Counted from the first letter of the stretch, positions 9,248-18,676 are shown. The stretch: 64,000 bases of DNA from Kineosporiaceae bacterium (GCA_016794595.1 JAEUJN010000087.1:1-64000), one strand, 5' to 3'. Notes: generated by a model not told the origin, from the sequence alone. Numbers and translations: made by a program.

Positions 9248-9350
9248 CGTCCCTCCTCCCCTGGTCGGGTGACCGGACGACGGCGTGCGCGAGGGCGCAA
9301 CCGCTCCGGCCAGCGACCAGGGTAGTCGACCCGGATACCCGTTCCGGCCG

Positions 9351-10517
9351 TCATGACGACACCCGCGGCGGCGTGCCGAGGCGGGCGTACAGCGAGCACA
9401 GCTCGGCCGCGTCGGCGTCCCAGGACAGGGCCGGACGTGCCCGCTGGACGGCCTCGCGCAGCTGCCCGTAGCGGGCCGAGGCCCGCTCCAGCGCCGCCAC
9501 CAGGGACGCCGCGTCCCCCGGCCGGTAGAGCTCGCCCACCCCGTGGGCGCGCACCAGGGCGGCCAGCTCGCCGACGTCCGTGGCCACCACGGGCACCCCG
9601 ACGTGGACGGCGTGGAACAGCTTGTTCGGCATCGCCAGCCGGTGGTTGGCCCACCGGTCGGAGTGGGTGACCAGGGCCAGCCCGGCCCGGGCGAGCAACT
9701 CGTCCACCGCTGCCACCGAGCGGGCCGGTTCGAGCCGGGCGCGGCCGGGGTCGAAGGCTGCCAGCCAGGTCTCGTCGGCCGGCCCGACCAGGGTGATGGG
9801 CAGTTCGGCCACCCGGCTGGCCTCGGCGATCACCTCCAGCTCGCGGTAGGGCGCGAGCCGACCTGCGTAGACCGCCTCGGTCGGCGAGGCCGGCAGCGGG
9901 TGGGGGGGACCGTCGTCCGGGAAGGTGTTGCGCACGACGTGCACATGCGACCAGCCGTAGGCCTCGCGCAGGGCGCGGGCCACGCCGTCCCCGACCGTGA
10001 TCACGGCGGCCGCCCGGGAGCCGAGCTCGGCCTCCACCACCCGCTCGCGGCGGGCCTGCCAGGGCGTCGGCCGCCCGATCCGCGGCCGCCCGGCCCACAG
10101 CTCGTGGCTGTCGTAGATCAGCGGGACGCCGGCCCGGCGGGCGAGCCGGTCGCCCAGCTCGAGGGCGGTGAAGTCGTGGGCGTGGACCACGTCGTACTCG
10201 CGCGCCGCGCCGTCCAGGGCGGCCGCCGCGGCCCAGCGCCCGAAGGACTGATTGCGGTGGGTCGGCAGCAGCAGCCAGCGTGCGGCCCGCACGTGCGGGG
10301 GCAGGCGGCGCCGGGACAGCGAGGGCGCACCGTCGGCGCGGAACACTGAGGAGGCACCCGCGGAGGAGACCGTCACTCCCGCCGGCGGCTCCCAGCCCGA
10401 GGGCACCTGCTTGCCGATCACGTGGACGGCGTGCCCGGCCGCGGCCAGGGTGGTCGCCTCGCGCAGCACTCGGGTGTCCGAGGCGAGCGAGGTGGCCACC
10501 AGCATGAGGATGCGCAC
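9351..10517 (-). CDS. Glycosyltransferase family 4
   Basis: This is a 388-residue GT4 enzyme. The N-terminal Rossmann domain starts VRILMLVATSLASDTRVLREA and is followed by VVHAHDFTALELGDRLA and LIYDSHELWAG. The C-terminal domain contains AVYAGRLAPYRELEVI and the donor-site region AMPNKLFHAVHVGVPVVATDVGE. I chose the GTG at 10517, 32 bases after the preceding glycosyltransferase stop. A TTG at 10556 would add 13 G/R-rich residues and overlap the upstream gene. It lies in the same minus-strand run as the exporter. Confidence 0.87.
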   Translation of the reverse strand: MRILMLVATSLASDTRVLREATTLAAAGHAVHVIGKQVPSGWEPPAGVTVSSAGASSVFRADGAPSLSRRRLPPHVRAARWLLLPTHRNQSFGRWAAAAALDGAAREYDVVHAHDFTALELGDRLARRAGVPLIYDSHELWAGRPRIGRPTPWQARRERVVEAELGSRAAAVITVGDGVARALREAYGWSHVHVVRNTFPDDGPPHPLPASPTEAVYAGRLAPYRELEVIAEASRVAELPITLVGPADETWLAAFDPGRARLEPARSVAAVDELLARAGLALVTHSDRWANHRLAMPNKLFHAVHVGVPVVATDVGELAALVRAHGVGELYRPGDAASLVAALERASARYGQLREAVQRARPALSWDADAAELCSLYARLGTPPRVSS

Positions 10518-10548
10518 GCGCCGTCCCGTTCTGCCGCCCTCCGGCGGC

Positions 10549-11610
10549 TCAGCCAATGTCGGCCGGGGCCGGCGTGCGCCGGGCCAGCCGACGGGGGCTG
10601 GTCAGGAACCCGACCCCCCAGGACAGGTGCATCGTCGCCAGCACCAGCGGCAGCGCGATCGCCGCGCGGACCGGCAGCCGTGGCGTGGCCTGCACCGCGG
10701 TCAGCCCGCTCGCGGCCAGGACGCCGGCCAGGTAGCCCCCCGGGGCGATCAGGGTCCACGGGGTGAGCGCCGCACCGATCAGGCCGATCCCGCAGGCCAG
10801 AACCACCACGGGTGGGGTCAGGTAGCGCAGGTTGACCGTCTCGGGGTGCTGGCGCATCACCACCCGCCGCCAGCGCCCGTAGTGGAAGTACTGCCGGGCC
10901 AGCGCCCGCAGACTGGCCCGCGGCCGGTAGGTCACCTGGAGGTCGGGGGTGAACCAGACCGTGTGGCCCGCGCTGCGGATGCGGTGGTTCAGCTCCCAGT
11001 CCTGCGCGCGCAGGAACGACTCGTCGTAGCCACCGAGCTGCTCGAGCACCTCACGGCGGAAGACCCCGAGGTAGACGGTGTCGGCCGGGCCGGGCTCGCC
11101 CCCGGTGTGGAACCGGGCACCGCCCACACCGAAGACGCTGCGCATCGCGGTGGCCACGGCCCGGGTGAAGTCGGTGGTGCCCTCGGCGGCCATGACGCCA
11201 CCCACGTTGGCCGCGCCCGTGGTCTCCAGCAGCCGGACGGCGGTCGCGATGTACCCGGGATTGAGCAGCCCGTGGCCGTCGACCCGGACCACGATCGGGT
11301 GCCGGGAGGCGGCGATCGCCGCGTTCAGGGCATTCGGCGTGCGACCGGTCGGGTTCGGCACGGTGCGCACCCGGGGGTCGGTTGCGGTCAGCTCCCGGGC
11401 CACCTCGTCGGTCCGGTCGGTGCTGGGCCCGAGGGCGAGGACCACCTCGAGCTCCCCCGGGTACCCCTGGGCGAGAATGCGTTCGACAGCCTCACCGAGG
11501 TGGCGCTCCTCGTTGAGCACCGGGACGACGACCGACACCGGCGGCCAGGACACGGCGCCGGACCCGGGGTCGGGATCACCGGTGGTGGCAGCCGGAGTCG
11601 TCGCGGACAT
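10549..11610 (-). CDS. Glycosyltransferase family 2, membrane-associated
   Basis: This 353-residue GT-A enzyme has VSVVVPVLNEERHLGEAVERIL at the N-terminus and a metal/donor motif in IVVRVDGHGLLNPGYI, where DGH replaces the usual DXD. It also has GGYDESFLRAQDWELNHRI, matching the GT2 ED block. C-terminal hydrophobic segments (VVVLACGIGLIGAAL, AIALPLVLATMHLSWGVGFL) anchor it to the membrane. It resembles the succinoglycan ExoA-type chain glycosyltransferases. The ATG at 11610 (MSATTPAA) was preferred over an earlier in-frame start that adds 14 unusual residues. Confidence 0.88.
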   Translation of the reverse strand: MSATTPAATTGDPDPGSGAVSWPPVSVVVPVLNEERHLGEAVERILAQGYPGELEVVLALGPSTDRTDEVARELTATDPRVRTVPNPTGRTPNALNAAIAASRHPIVVRVDGHGLLNPGYIATAVRLLETTGAANVGGVMAAEGTTDFTRAVATAMRSVFGVGGARFHTGGEPGPADTVYLGVFRREVLEQLGGYDESFLRAQDWELNHRIRSAGHTVWFTPDLQVTYRPRASLRALARQYFHYGRWRRVVMRQHPETVNLRYLTPPVVVLACGIGLIGAALTPWTLIAPGGYLAGVLAASGLTAVQATPRLPVRAAIALPLVLATMHLSWGVGFLTSPRRLARRTPAPADIG

Positions 11611-11662
11611 CACCCCTGACCGTAACCCACGACACCCGTCGACGACCTCCACACGCCCGGGG

Positions 11663-13648
11663 TCAGGGTCGGCGTCCCCGGCCGCTGCCCGCGCGGGCGG
11701 CGTAGCTGCGTGCGATCGACTCGGGGGTGCACCGGCGGGTGATCGTGAGCTCCGGCCGGCGCCGCACCAGGCGGACGGCGAGCGGCAGGACGTCGTTGTC
11801 GCACCCGATCAGCCCGTCGAAGTCCTCGAGTGGCAGGCGGTCCAGCACCCCGTCACGCTCCAGCCTGCGGGTGACGTACCACGGGCCCACCAGGCGCCAG
11901 AAGGCGGCGTAGCGGCCCCAGCGGAACCGCTTCGCCATCGCCCGGTGCCGGGCCTGCAGGCCGGCAACCCGGGGCGCGACCCGAGGACGGCGGGCGCCCA
12001 GTGGGCGGGTCAGCAGGTCGAGCACCGCGGCCAGCCGGGCGAGCAGGCGCAGCATCGTGCCAGGGACCCGCAGGACGACTGCCCGTTCGATCCGTGAGAT
12101 CAGGGCCCGTCGCTCGATGGCCGAGACGTCGATGACCTCGATCCCCGGGGGCAGGTCGGCGCTGACCGGCTGGGTGGTGAGGTAGACCCCGCCCCCGCCC
12201 TGGAGGGCGACCTGCTGCCAGGACTTCTCGGTCGGCCGGGCATGGGTGGCCAAGACGGCCAGGCCCAGCATGCGCACCGGCCGGGTGGGCTCGGTGGCGG
12301 TCTCGGAGGTGGGCTCGGTGGCGCTGCCCGATCCGGCGGCCTCGGGGGCGCTGACCGATTCGGTGACCTCCGGTGAGGTCCTCGGCCGGGCGATCGGTGG
12401 CACCGGCGCGGGCGCCGGGAGGGGCGCCGGCTGCACCGCACCCGGCTGGAGGGCCGCCGACAGGACCCGCCCGATCTGCGGCGCACCGAAACAGCGCTCG
12501 AGGTGCACCCGCGAGGCGATGACGTCGCCCTGGGTGGCCAGGGCCAGGCCCGAGCGCAGCCGGCTCATCGCCGCCACCACGTCGGCGGTCTCGTCCCGGT
12601 CGCCCACAGGCACCAGCTGGGCCAGCCCGAGCGCGACCGGGACGGACAGGGTGAGCTGGGGCCCCCCGCTGGTGGTGGCCAGCAACGGCAACCCGCTGGC
12701 GGCCGCCTCGACGCAGACCAGCCCGAAGGTCTCGCGCTCGGACAGGTGGACCAGCACGTCGTGCTCGTGGTGGAGCGCGGCCACCTCGTCCGGCGCCACC
12801 GGACCCGGCAGCCGGAGCCGATCGGCGATGCCGAGACGTTCGGCGAGCTCCTCCAGCTCCGTCCGCAGGACCCCCTGACCCACCAGCGTCAGCCGGGCAG
12901 CCGGATCGGGCTCGCGCTCGAGCCAGGCGGCGAAGCAGCGCAGCAACCGGTGCAACCCCTTGCCGGGCACCAGGTTCCCGATGGAGAGCCACCGCGAGAC
13001 CCCGGTGGGCAGCTCCCGGCGCAGCGGGAACCCTTGCAGCGGAACCGGGTTGGGGACGATCCGGACCCGCCGTCCGAGAGAGCCGGGGAAGGCTGCCTCG
13101 ATCGTGGCCGCCGTGCCGGGGCCGACCGCGGTGACCACCTCGGCCCGCTCCAGCGCGCGACGGTAGCCCTCGCGCGAATCGGCCCTGCCCAGCACCGCGG
13201 GCAGGTAGGAGGCGTGCTCGGTCAGCACCAACCGGGTCGTGGGGGCCAGCAGGTCCGCCAGCCCGGCACCGGTGGGAGCGCCCACGTGGCAGTGGACCAC
13301 GGTGGCCGAGCGGATCAGGGTCAGGGCGTGGGCGCGGAGGGCCTCGCCCTGCAGCCGCATCATCTCCGCCCGGGAGGTGGTGGGGTCCATGGGAACCCCG
13401 ATCCACAGCACCGGCCCCTCCGGCGTCCGCGACCACCGGGGCGGGCGGACGTCGTCCGGGGGCACGTTCTCGACGTGCAGCACCGTGATCCCGGGGAAGT
13501 GCGGCGCCAGGGCCCGCACCGTCTGGAGCACGAAGCCCCCGGAATACGGGGCCGACGCGTTCGGGTACCACGGCGTGACCACCAACAGCTCCCCCGCGGC
13601 CAGGGTCCGGGGACCGAGGTCGACCTCGAGTGCTACCTGGTTCGTCAC
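11663..13648 (-). CDS. Two-module glycosyltransferase (GT4 plus C-terminal unknown module)
   Basis: The 661-residue product has an N-terminal GT4 enzyme (about residues 15-390). Its markers are VVTPWYPNASAPYSGGFVLQ, VVHCHVGAPTGAG, SIGNLVPGKGLHRLL and RETFGLVCVEAAASGLPLLA with the EX7E-type glutamates. A P/S/T/E-rich linker (about 405-465) follows, then a roughly 195-residue module: LGLAVLATHARPTEKSW, a basic helical stretch, and FDGLIGCDNDVLPLAVRLV near the end. That last module is unassigned. The GTG at 13648 is supported by GAGGAG six bases upstream, overlapping the stop of the preceding gene. The product is much longer than an ordinary GT4 enzyme (about 380). Confidence 0.85.
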   Translation of the reverse strand: MTNQVALEVDLGPRTLAAGELLVVTPWYPNASAPYSGGFVLQTVRALAPHFPGITVLHVENVPPDDVRPPRWSRTPEGPVLWIGVPMDPTTSRAEMMRLQGEALRAHALTLIRSATVVHCHVGAPTGAGLADLLAPTTRLVLTEHASYLPAVLGRADSREGYRRALERAEVVTAVGPGTAATIEAAFPGSLGRRVRIVPNPVPLQGFPLRRELPTGVSRWLSIGNLVPGKGLHRLLRCFAAWLEREPDPAARLTLVGQGVLRTELEELAERLGIADRLRLPGPVAPDEVAALHHEHDVLVHLSERETFGLVCVEAAASGLPLLATTSGGPQLTLSVPVALGLAQLVPVGDRDETADVVAAMSRLRSGLALATQGDVIASRVHLERCFGAPQIGRVLSAALQPGAVQPAPLPAPAPVPPIARPRTSPEVTESVSAPEAAGSGSATEPTSETATEPTRPVRMLGLAVLATHARPTEKSWQQVALQGGGGVYLTTQPVSADLPPGIEVIDVSAIERRALISRIERAVVLRVPGTMLRLLARLAAVLDLLTRPLGARRPRVAPRVAGLQARHRAMAKRFRWGRYAAFWRLVGPWYVTRRLERDGVLDRLPLEDFDGLIGCDNDVLPLAVRLVRRRPELTITRRCTPESIARSYAARAGSGRGRRP

Positions 13649-13658
13649 AACTGGCTCC

Positions 13659-14966
13659 TCACGAGGTGGCGATGCGGCGCAGGACGTCCTCGAAGGCCGG
13701 CAGCAGGCGTTGCCGGTCGAAGCGGCGGGCGTACTCGACGGCGTCGTCGTACTCGACCTTGGTGGCCCGGCGGGCGAGGCCGGCGACCTCGACCAGGGCG
13801 TCACGGACCGCCGGTGCGCTCAGCTCGGCCACGGGCACGGTCAGCGGGTAGCCGCTCAGCGGACCCCAGGCGGCCGAGTCGGTTCGGCAGACCGCGAGGA
13901 TCGGCTTGCCGGTGGCCATGTACTCGTAGGTCTTGCCCGAGGTCACGTACGGCGAGTTCGGCACCAGGAACAGCAGCACGTCCAGGTCGCGGTAGACGGC
14001 CGCCAGCTCGGTCTTGGGCACCGGACCGCGGTGGGTGACCCCGGTCAGGGGCGGGTCCGGCAGGCCGTACCGGGGGGTTTGGCCGGCGAAGAAGCCCAGG
14101 TGGCCATAGAGGTCCGCGCAGGCCCCGGCCAGTTCCGGCACGCCCGAGGCCAGCTGCCACCCATGCCAGAACGCCTCGTTGTCGTACTGCGGGGTGAGTG
14201 TGCCGACGTACCCGAAGCGCAGCGGCTGCTCGGGGTCCGGACGGCGAACGGTGCTGGTGGTCAGCAGGTCGGCGTCATAGCCGTTCTCCAGCACGTGCAT
14301 CCGCTCGGCCAGGTGCGGGTAGCGCTCGGCGTACCACTGCCGCATCGGGGCATTGACCAGCGTGATCGCGGCGGCGCGGCCCAGCAGGAAGGACTCCCAG
14401 GAGAAGGCGTGGTGGCCCTCGGGGTAGGCCGGCTCCTGGGTGAACTGGTTCAGGGTCCAGGAGTCACGGAAGTCGAGCACGTACGGGATGCCGGTGGCGC
14501 GGTGCAGCGCCGCCGCCGCGGCGAAGGAGGTCCAGGGGTTGCCGGTGGCCACCACGACGTCGTGCCGGCGGGCGAGCTGATCACGCATCAGCGCGGGGAG
14601 CAACCTGGTCAGCCAGGGGGTGTAGCGGTCGAGGTGGGTCAGGGTGGGCAGCACCTTGGAGTACACCGCGGGGAAGTTGGCCCGCAGGCCGCCCAGCCGG
14701 CTGACGTCCGTCTCGAGGTGCATGGTCGACATCGGCACCCGCAGGACGCGGATCCGCGGGTCGACCGCGGCCAGCAGGGTGTCGTCCCGAGGCGGGCAGA
14801 TCTCCTCGAAGAACTCCTCCGGCAGGGTGGCCACCGTGACGTCCCAGCCGGCCTCGACCAGGTGGTTGGCCATGGCGAGCGGCCGGAACACGCCACTGGA
14901 GCGGGACGGGGGGTAGAACGCGGCGATCAACAGCAGCCGAGGGCGCCGTCGACTCGACCGTCCCAC
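13659..14966 (-). CDS. Glycosyltransferase family 4-like protein, paralogue of 1487-2926
   Basis: This 435-residue GT-B glycosyltransferase starts LLLIAAFYPPSRSSGVFR and shares with the 1487 gene PYVLDFRDSW, FGYVGTLTPQYDNEAFWHGW, GPVPKTELAAVYRDLDVLLF and TSGKTYEYMATGKPILAV at equivalent positions. The two are therefore duplicates that may act at successive or alternative steps. A GTG at 14966 is the apparent start, with a G-rich stretch upstream as a weak ribosome site. Ten bases separate its stop from the next gene's start codon, so it heads the coupled glycosyltransferase run. Confidence 0.88.
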   Translation of the reverse strand: MGRSSRRRPRLLLIAAFYPPSRSSGVFRPLAMANHLVEAGWDVTVATLPEEFFEEICPPRDDTLLAAVDPRIRVLRVPMSTMHLETDVSRLGGLRANFPAVYSKVLPTLTHLDRYTPWLTRLLPALMRDQLARRHDVVVATGNPWTSFAAAAALHRATGIPYVLDFRDSWTLNQFTQEPAYPEGHHAFSWESFLLGRAAAITLVNAPMRQWYAERYPHLAERMHVLENGYDADLLTTSTVRRPDPEQPLRFGYVGTLTPQYDNEAFWHGWQLASGVPELAGACADLYGHLGFFAGQTPRYGLPDPPLTGVTHRGPVPKTELAAVYRDLDVLLFLVPNSPYVTSGKTYEYMATGKPILAVCRTDSAAWGPLSGYPLTVPVAELSAPAVRDALVEVAGLARRATKVEYDDAVEYARRFDRQRLLPAFEDVLRRIATS

Positions 14967-15071
14967 GAAGACCCCCCACAGGCATTCCGACTCTCAGTGA
15001 TTGCGCGAACACTCAATGTAGTGCACTGATGTCGCAGATCACGGTAATTCCGCGGCTTGGGGTGGCGGGGG

Positions 15072-16697
15072 TCAGGCGGGAGCGCAGGCCGCGCCGACGT
15101 CCACCGGGTCAGCGGTGGCGGCAGCGGCGCTGGACAGCGGAGAGGCGGAGGCCGACGCCGTCCGGCTGCTCTTCACGGTGGCCGCCGAGGACACCTGGAC
15201 GCCGGACAACCCGCCGGCTGCCGGCATCCCGACCAGGGACGGCGAGGCCGTGGGTGCGGCGGACGGCGCCGCTGCCTCCCGCCGGGAGGACACCAGCGCC
15301 TGCACCACCCGGTCCTGGATCAGGTCGAAGTCGGGGTAGGCCGGGTTGACCAGCGGTGGGGTGAAGGCGACGCTGGTGATCTTCTGGCTCTTGCCCTTGC
15401 TGCCCAGGCTGATGAACGTCGCCAGCTCAGAGGCCGGGATGTCGGTGCTCATCACGTCCTGTGCCGCCGCGGCGATGCCCTGGAACTTGGCCAGCAGGGT
15501 CGCCGGGTCCATCTGGCGCACCATCGCGTTCATGACGCAGCGCTGGCGCTCCATGCGGGCGTAGTCGCTGGCCCCGTGCCGGGACCGGGCGTACCAGAGC
15601 GCGTGGTAGCCGTCGAGATGCTGGGTTCCGGGCTCGATGTAGCCGGACACCCTCGAGGTACCGCCCCCGATCGGAACCCGGTCGCGCACGGTCAGGTCGA
15701 TCCCGCCCATGGCGTCGATCAATCGCCGGAACCCCTTGAGGTCGACCAGCACGTAGTAGTTGACCTTCAGCCCGGTGACGCCCTCGACCGCCTGCTTCAT
15801 CGCCTCGGCCCCGGGGTCGCGCACCCCCGGGAAGGCGTCCCGGTGTTCGACGCCCCAGGTGTAGATGCCGTTGAGCAGGCACTCGTCCCCGCAGGTCCAG
15901 CCCTCGGGTTTGGCCTTCGCCGCCGAGGAGCCCTCCGGGAAGCGCACGTCCTCGAGGTTGCGCGGCAGGCTGAACAGCACCGTGCGGCCGCTGGTGGCGT
16001 CGATGCTGGCCAGGGTGAGGCTGTCCGGCCTGGTCCCCGGGCGGTCGGGACCGGCGTCCCCGCCCAGCAGCAGCACGTTGTACCGGCCCTGGACCGCGGC
16101 CGACTCCACGCCCATGCCGAAGACGCCGTCCAGCAGCGAGGCGGCCGCCCAGACGCGCCGTCCGGCACCGATCACCGGCACGCTCGTCACCAGCACGCTG
16201 AGCACGAGCAGACCGGTCATGCCCAGCCGGGCCCGCCGCGGCAGCAGCGCGGGCCGGCCGAGCCGCCAGGCGTCGACCACCAGCACCGGCCAGGCGATGC
16301 CGACCAGGGACAGGAAGATCGCCACCAGGCTCAGCACCAGCCAGCTGGTGGCCAGGTGCAGCACGACCGTGCGGGAGAGGAACCACAACCCGGCCAGCGC
16401 GACCACCACGCCGAGCACCGACAGCCAGATCCGGACCGCCAGCCGGCCCACCCAGCGGTTGCCGGCCGCGATCTGTGCGGCGCCCGGCACCACGAGGGTC
16501 AGCAGGACCAGGAACACTGCCCGGACGACGCGCTGGCGCACCGGCAGCGCATCCGGACGGCGCAGCGGCTCGGTGGTGGGCCGGGGACGACGGGGACCCG
16601 CCGGTCGACGGTTCACGACCGGCCCGGTGGCGCGCTCGACAGCGCCCCGGTCGGCGGTGGGGCGCTCGCCGTCCACCACTGAGCCGTCGCGGACCAT
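15072..16697 (-). CDS. LytR-CpsA-Psr (LCP) family protein with four membrane spans
   Basis: LCP enzymes transfer lipid-linked glycopolymers onto peptidoglycan outside the membrane. This 541-residue protein has four hydrophobic spans (about residues 60-185), more than the single span usual in the family. The LCP domain follows: YNVLLLGGDAG, TRPDSLTLASI, SLPRNLEDV, LNGIYTWGVEH and WYARSRHGASDYARMERQR, which carry the conserved Asp and Arg residues for pyrophosphate binding. The C-terminal 70 residues are A/S/T-rich and flexible. An AATACT hexamer 7 bases before the ATG at 16697 suggests a leaderless transcript. Its position beside the exporter suggests it anchors that glycan. Confidence 0.92.
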   Translation of the reverse strand: MVRDGSVVDGERPTADRGAVERATGPVVNRRPAGPRRPRPTTEPLRRPDALPVRQRVVRAVFLVLLTLVVPGAAQIAAGNRWVGRLAVRIWLSVLGVVVALAGLWFLSRTVVLHLATSWLVLSLVAIFLSLVGIAWPVLVVDAWRLGRPALLPRRARLGMTGLLVLSVLVTSVPVIGAGRRVWAAASLLDGVFGMGVESAAVQGRYNVLLLGGDAGPDRPGTRPDSLTLASIDATSGRTVLFSLPRNLEDVRFPEGSSAAKAKPEGWTCGDECLLNGIYTWGVEHRDAFPGVRDPGAEAMKQAVEGVTGLKVNYYVLVDLKGFRRLIDAMGGIDLTVRDRVPIGGGTSRVSGYIEPGTQHLDGYHALWYARSRHGASDYARMERQRCVMNAMVRQMDPATLLAKFQGIAAAAQDVMSTDIPASELATFISLGSKGKSQKITSVAFTPPLVNPAYPDFDLIQDRVVQALVSSRREAAAPSAAPTASPSLVGMPAAGGLSGVQVSSAATVKSSRTASASASPLSSAAAATADPVDVGAACAPA

Positions 16698-16830
16698 GAC
16701 CCGCAGTATTGCCGCGGGTCCCGCTGATCGATCGCAGGCGCGCGGGGGGTTCGGCCCACGCGTCGCGCCGGGGGCAAAGATCCCAAATCACCCGGGGGCC
16801 ACGGGCGGCCCCGCCCGTAGAGTCGGGCCC

Positions 16831-17862
16831 GTGGACGACGCAGCCGGGCACGGGACCGTCCCCCGTCCGATCGACTGGGCGGGCGACCACGTTCGCCTGC
16901 TCGACCAGACCCGGCTCCCGCAGGATCTGGTCTTCCTCGAGATCACCACGATCGAGGCGCTCGTCGAGGCGATCCAGCGGCTCGCCGTCCGGGGTGCCCC
17001 GGCGCTCGGGGTGGCCGGCGCGCTCGGGGTCGCCCTGGCGGTCACCACCCTGCCCGAGCCCGAGTGGGCATCGGCCATCGCCCGGCTGCGCGCCGCCCGC
17101 CCGACCGCGGTGAACCTCGCCCGCGGGGTCGACCTGGCCGCGCGGGAACTCGACCGACACCCGGGCGAGTCCTGCCGGGGGTCCGTGCTGGCCGCGGCGC
17201 TGGCGCTGCGGGACGCCGAGATCGCCGCCTCGACCGCGATGGCCCGGCGGGGGGCCGAGGAGCTCTACCGCGTGCTGCCGGATCGTGACCGGCTGCGGCT
17301 GCTGACCGTCTGCAACACCGGCGCCCTGGCCGCGGTCGAGCGCGGCACCGCCCTGGCCGTGGTCGAGCAGGTGTTCCGGGACGGCCGGCTGGAGCGGGTG
17401 ATCGTCTGCGAGACCCGTCCCCTGCTCCAGGGGGCCCGGTTGACGGCCTGGGAGCTCACCCGGTGGGGGGCGCCCTTCGAGCTGATCGTGGACGCCGCGG
17501 CGGCGGGCCTGATCGGCTCCGGAGCCGTGGACGCCGTCCTGGTCGGGGCCGACCGGATCGCCGCCAACGGCGACACCGCGAACAAGGTGGGCACCTTCAG
17601 CCTCGCCCTGGCCGCCCGGTACGCGTGCCCCGGGCGTCCGGTGCCGTTCTATGTGGTCGCGCCCGAGAGCACGCTCGACCCGACCACCCCGGACGGCGCG
17701 GCGATCGTGGTGGAGGAGCGCTCCGGCGCCGAGGTCACCTCGGTGCACGGCATCCCGATCGCCCCGGCCGGGACGGCGGCGCTCAACCCCGCCTTCGACG
17801 TGACGCCCACAGCACTGATCACCGGGATCGTCACCGACCGGCGCATCCTCACCTCATCGTGA
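16831..17862 (+). CDS. mtnA: S-methyl-5-thioribose-1-phosphate isomerase
   Basis: MtnA converts methylthioribose 1-phosphate to methylthioribulose 1-phosphate in methionine salvage. The 343-residue protein has RGAPALGVAGALGVALA, the catalytic cysteine block LLTVCNTGALA, ETRPLLQGARLTAWEL and the catalytic aspartate block VGADRIAANGDTANKVGT. It is close to the usual length. The GTG at 16831 is set by a TAGAGT hexamer at 16818-16823, 7 bases upstream, so the transcript is probably leaderless. No other methionine-salvage genes are adjacent. Its stop touches the stop of the convergent EcsC-like gene. Confidence 0.95.
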   Translation: MDDAAGHGTVPRPIDWAGDHVRLLDQTRLPQDLVFLEITTIEALVEAIQRLAVRGAPALGVAGALGVALAVTTLPEPEWASAIARLRAARPTAVNLARGVDLAARELDRHPGESCRGSVLAAALALRDAEIAASTAMARRGAEELYRVLPDRDRLRLLTVCNTGALAAVERGTALAVVEQVFRDGRLERVIVCETRPLLQGARLTAWELTRWGAPFELIVDAAAAGLIGSGAVDAVLVGADRIAANGDTANKVGTFSLALAARYACPGRPVPFYVVAPESTLDPTTPDGAAIVVEERSGAEVTSVHGIPIAPAGTAALNPAFDVTPTALITGIVTDRRILTSS

Positions 17863-17868
17863 TCACGA
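17857..17868. terminator. Perfect palindrome spanning two convergent stops
   Basis: TCGTGATCACGA is a perfect 12-base palindrome covering the stop codons of the convergent mtnA and EcsC-like genes. With no space between the genes, it may be the only termination signal. The same word (CTCGTGATCA) forms the base of the long hairpin at 29005-29054. Confidence 0.4.
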
Positions 17869-18567
17869 GGGGGTGGGGGGGAACTCGCGGCGGGCCTGGT
17901 CGGCGATCCGCGACATCAGGTAGCCGTCCAGACCGGCACCGACCACCCCGCCCGCGAGCGGGATGCCCCGGCCCAGCCTGGAGAGCACCCGCTCGCCCAC
18001 CCCGCGCAGCAGCCGGAAGCCGACCGCCTTGTTGATCACCAGCAGGGCCGCCGGCGGCAGCCGCTTGGCGGCCAGGGAGGCCATCCGCCCTCCCCCCGTG
18101 CTCAGCCCCGCCCGGGCCAGAACGTCGTCCGCGCTGGAACCGATCAGGGTGAGCAGCACGGCGGTGCGCACCCGGGGCTGGCTCACGTCGTAGCCGCGCA
18201 GGTGGGCGATCCCGCCGACCATCCGGGTGGCCTGCACGTAGAACTCGAACACGTTGACCGGCAAGGCGATCGGCATGGTCACGAAGCCGCCCAGGCCGGT
18301 GACGAAGCCCCCGACCCCACCGCCGATGACGTGCGAGCGGGCCAGCGAGTCGACCGCTGCCTCCACCGAGTCGGCGCCGCGGCGGGCCTTCTCGGCGACC
18401 GTGACCGCCGAGTCGATCGGTCCCTTGCCGTCCAACCCCACGTTCAGCAGCGAGGTGATCAGGGCGGTCACCGCACCGGAGTCCTGCCCCTCGTCGGCCT
18501 GCTCCAGGGCCGAGCGGGTGGTCTCCACCGCGTCATGGCGGGGTCGGAGCAGGTCGAACAGGCCCAT
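17863..18567 (-). CDS. EcsC family protein
   Basis: This 234-residue protein resembles the EcsC family, a membrane-associated group of unclear biochemical role. It has HVIGGGVGGFVTGLGGFVTMP and LPVNVFEFYVQATRMVGGIAHLRGYD, then TAVLLTLIGSSADDVLA, and near the C-terminus IPLAGGVVGAGLDGYLMSRI, the family's glycine-rich ending. Glycine-rich amphipathic segments suggest membrane contact without clear spans. The ATG at 18567 follows a good AGGAGAG ribosome site. The gene is convergent with mtnA and upstream of nothing obviously related. Confidence 0.8.
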   Translation of the reverse strand: MGLFDLLRPRHDAVETTRSALEQADEGQDSGAVTALITSLLNVGLDGKGPIDSAVTVAEKARRGADSVEAAVDSLARSHVIGGGVGGFVTGLGGFVTMPIALPVNVFEFYVQATRMVGGIAHLRGYDVSQPRVRTAVLLTLIGSSADDVLARAGLSTGGGRMASLAAKRLPPAALLVINKAVGFRLLRGVGERVLSRLGRGIPLAGGVVGAGLDGYLMSRIADQARREFPPTPS

Positions 18568-18676
18568 CGTCAGCTCTCCTCGATCACGGGTCGGTCGCGA
18601 TCGATGCTGCCAGGCGCGGACCCGGGCTGCGAGGCGAGCGCCGAATCCGTCCCCGGCCCTGCGCCGTCGTCAGGGA

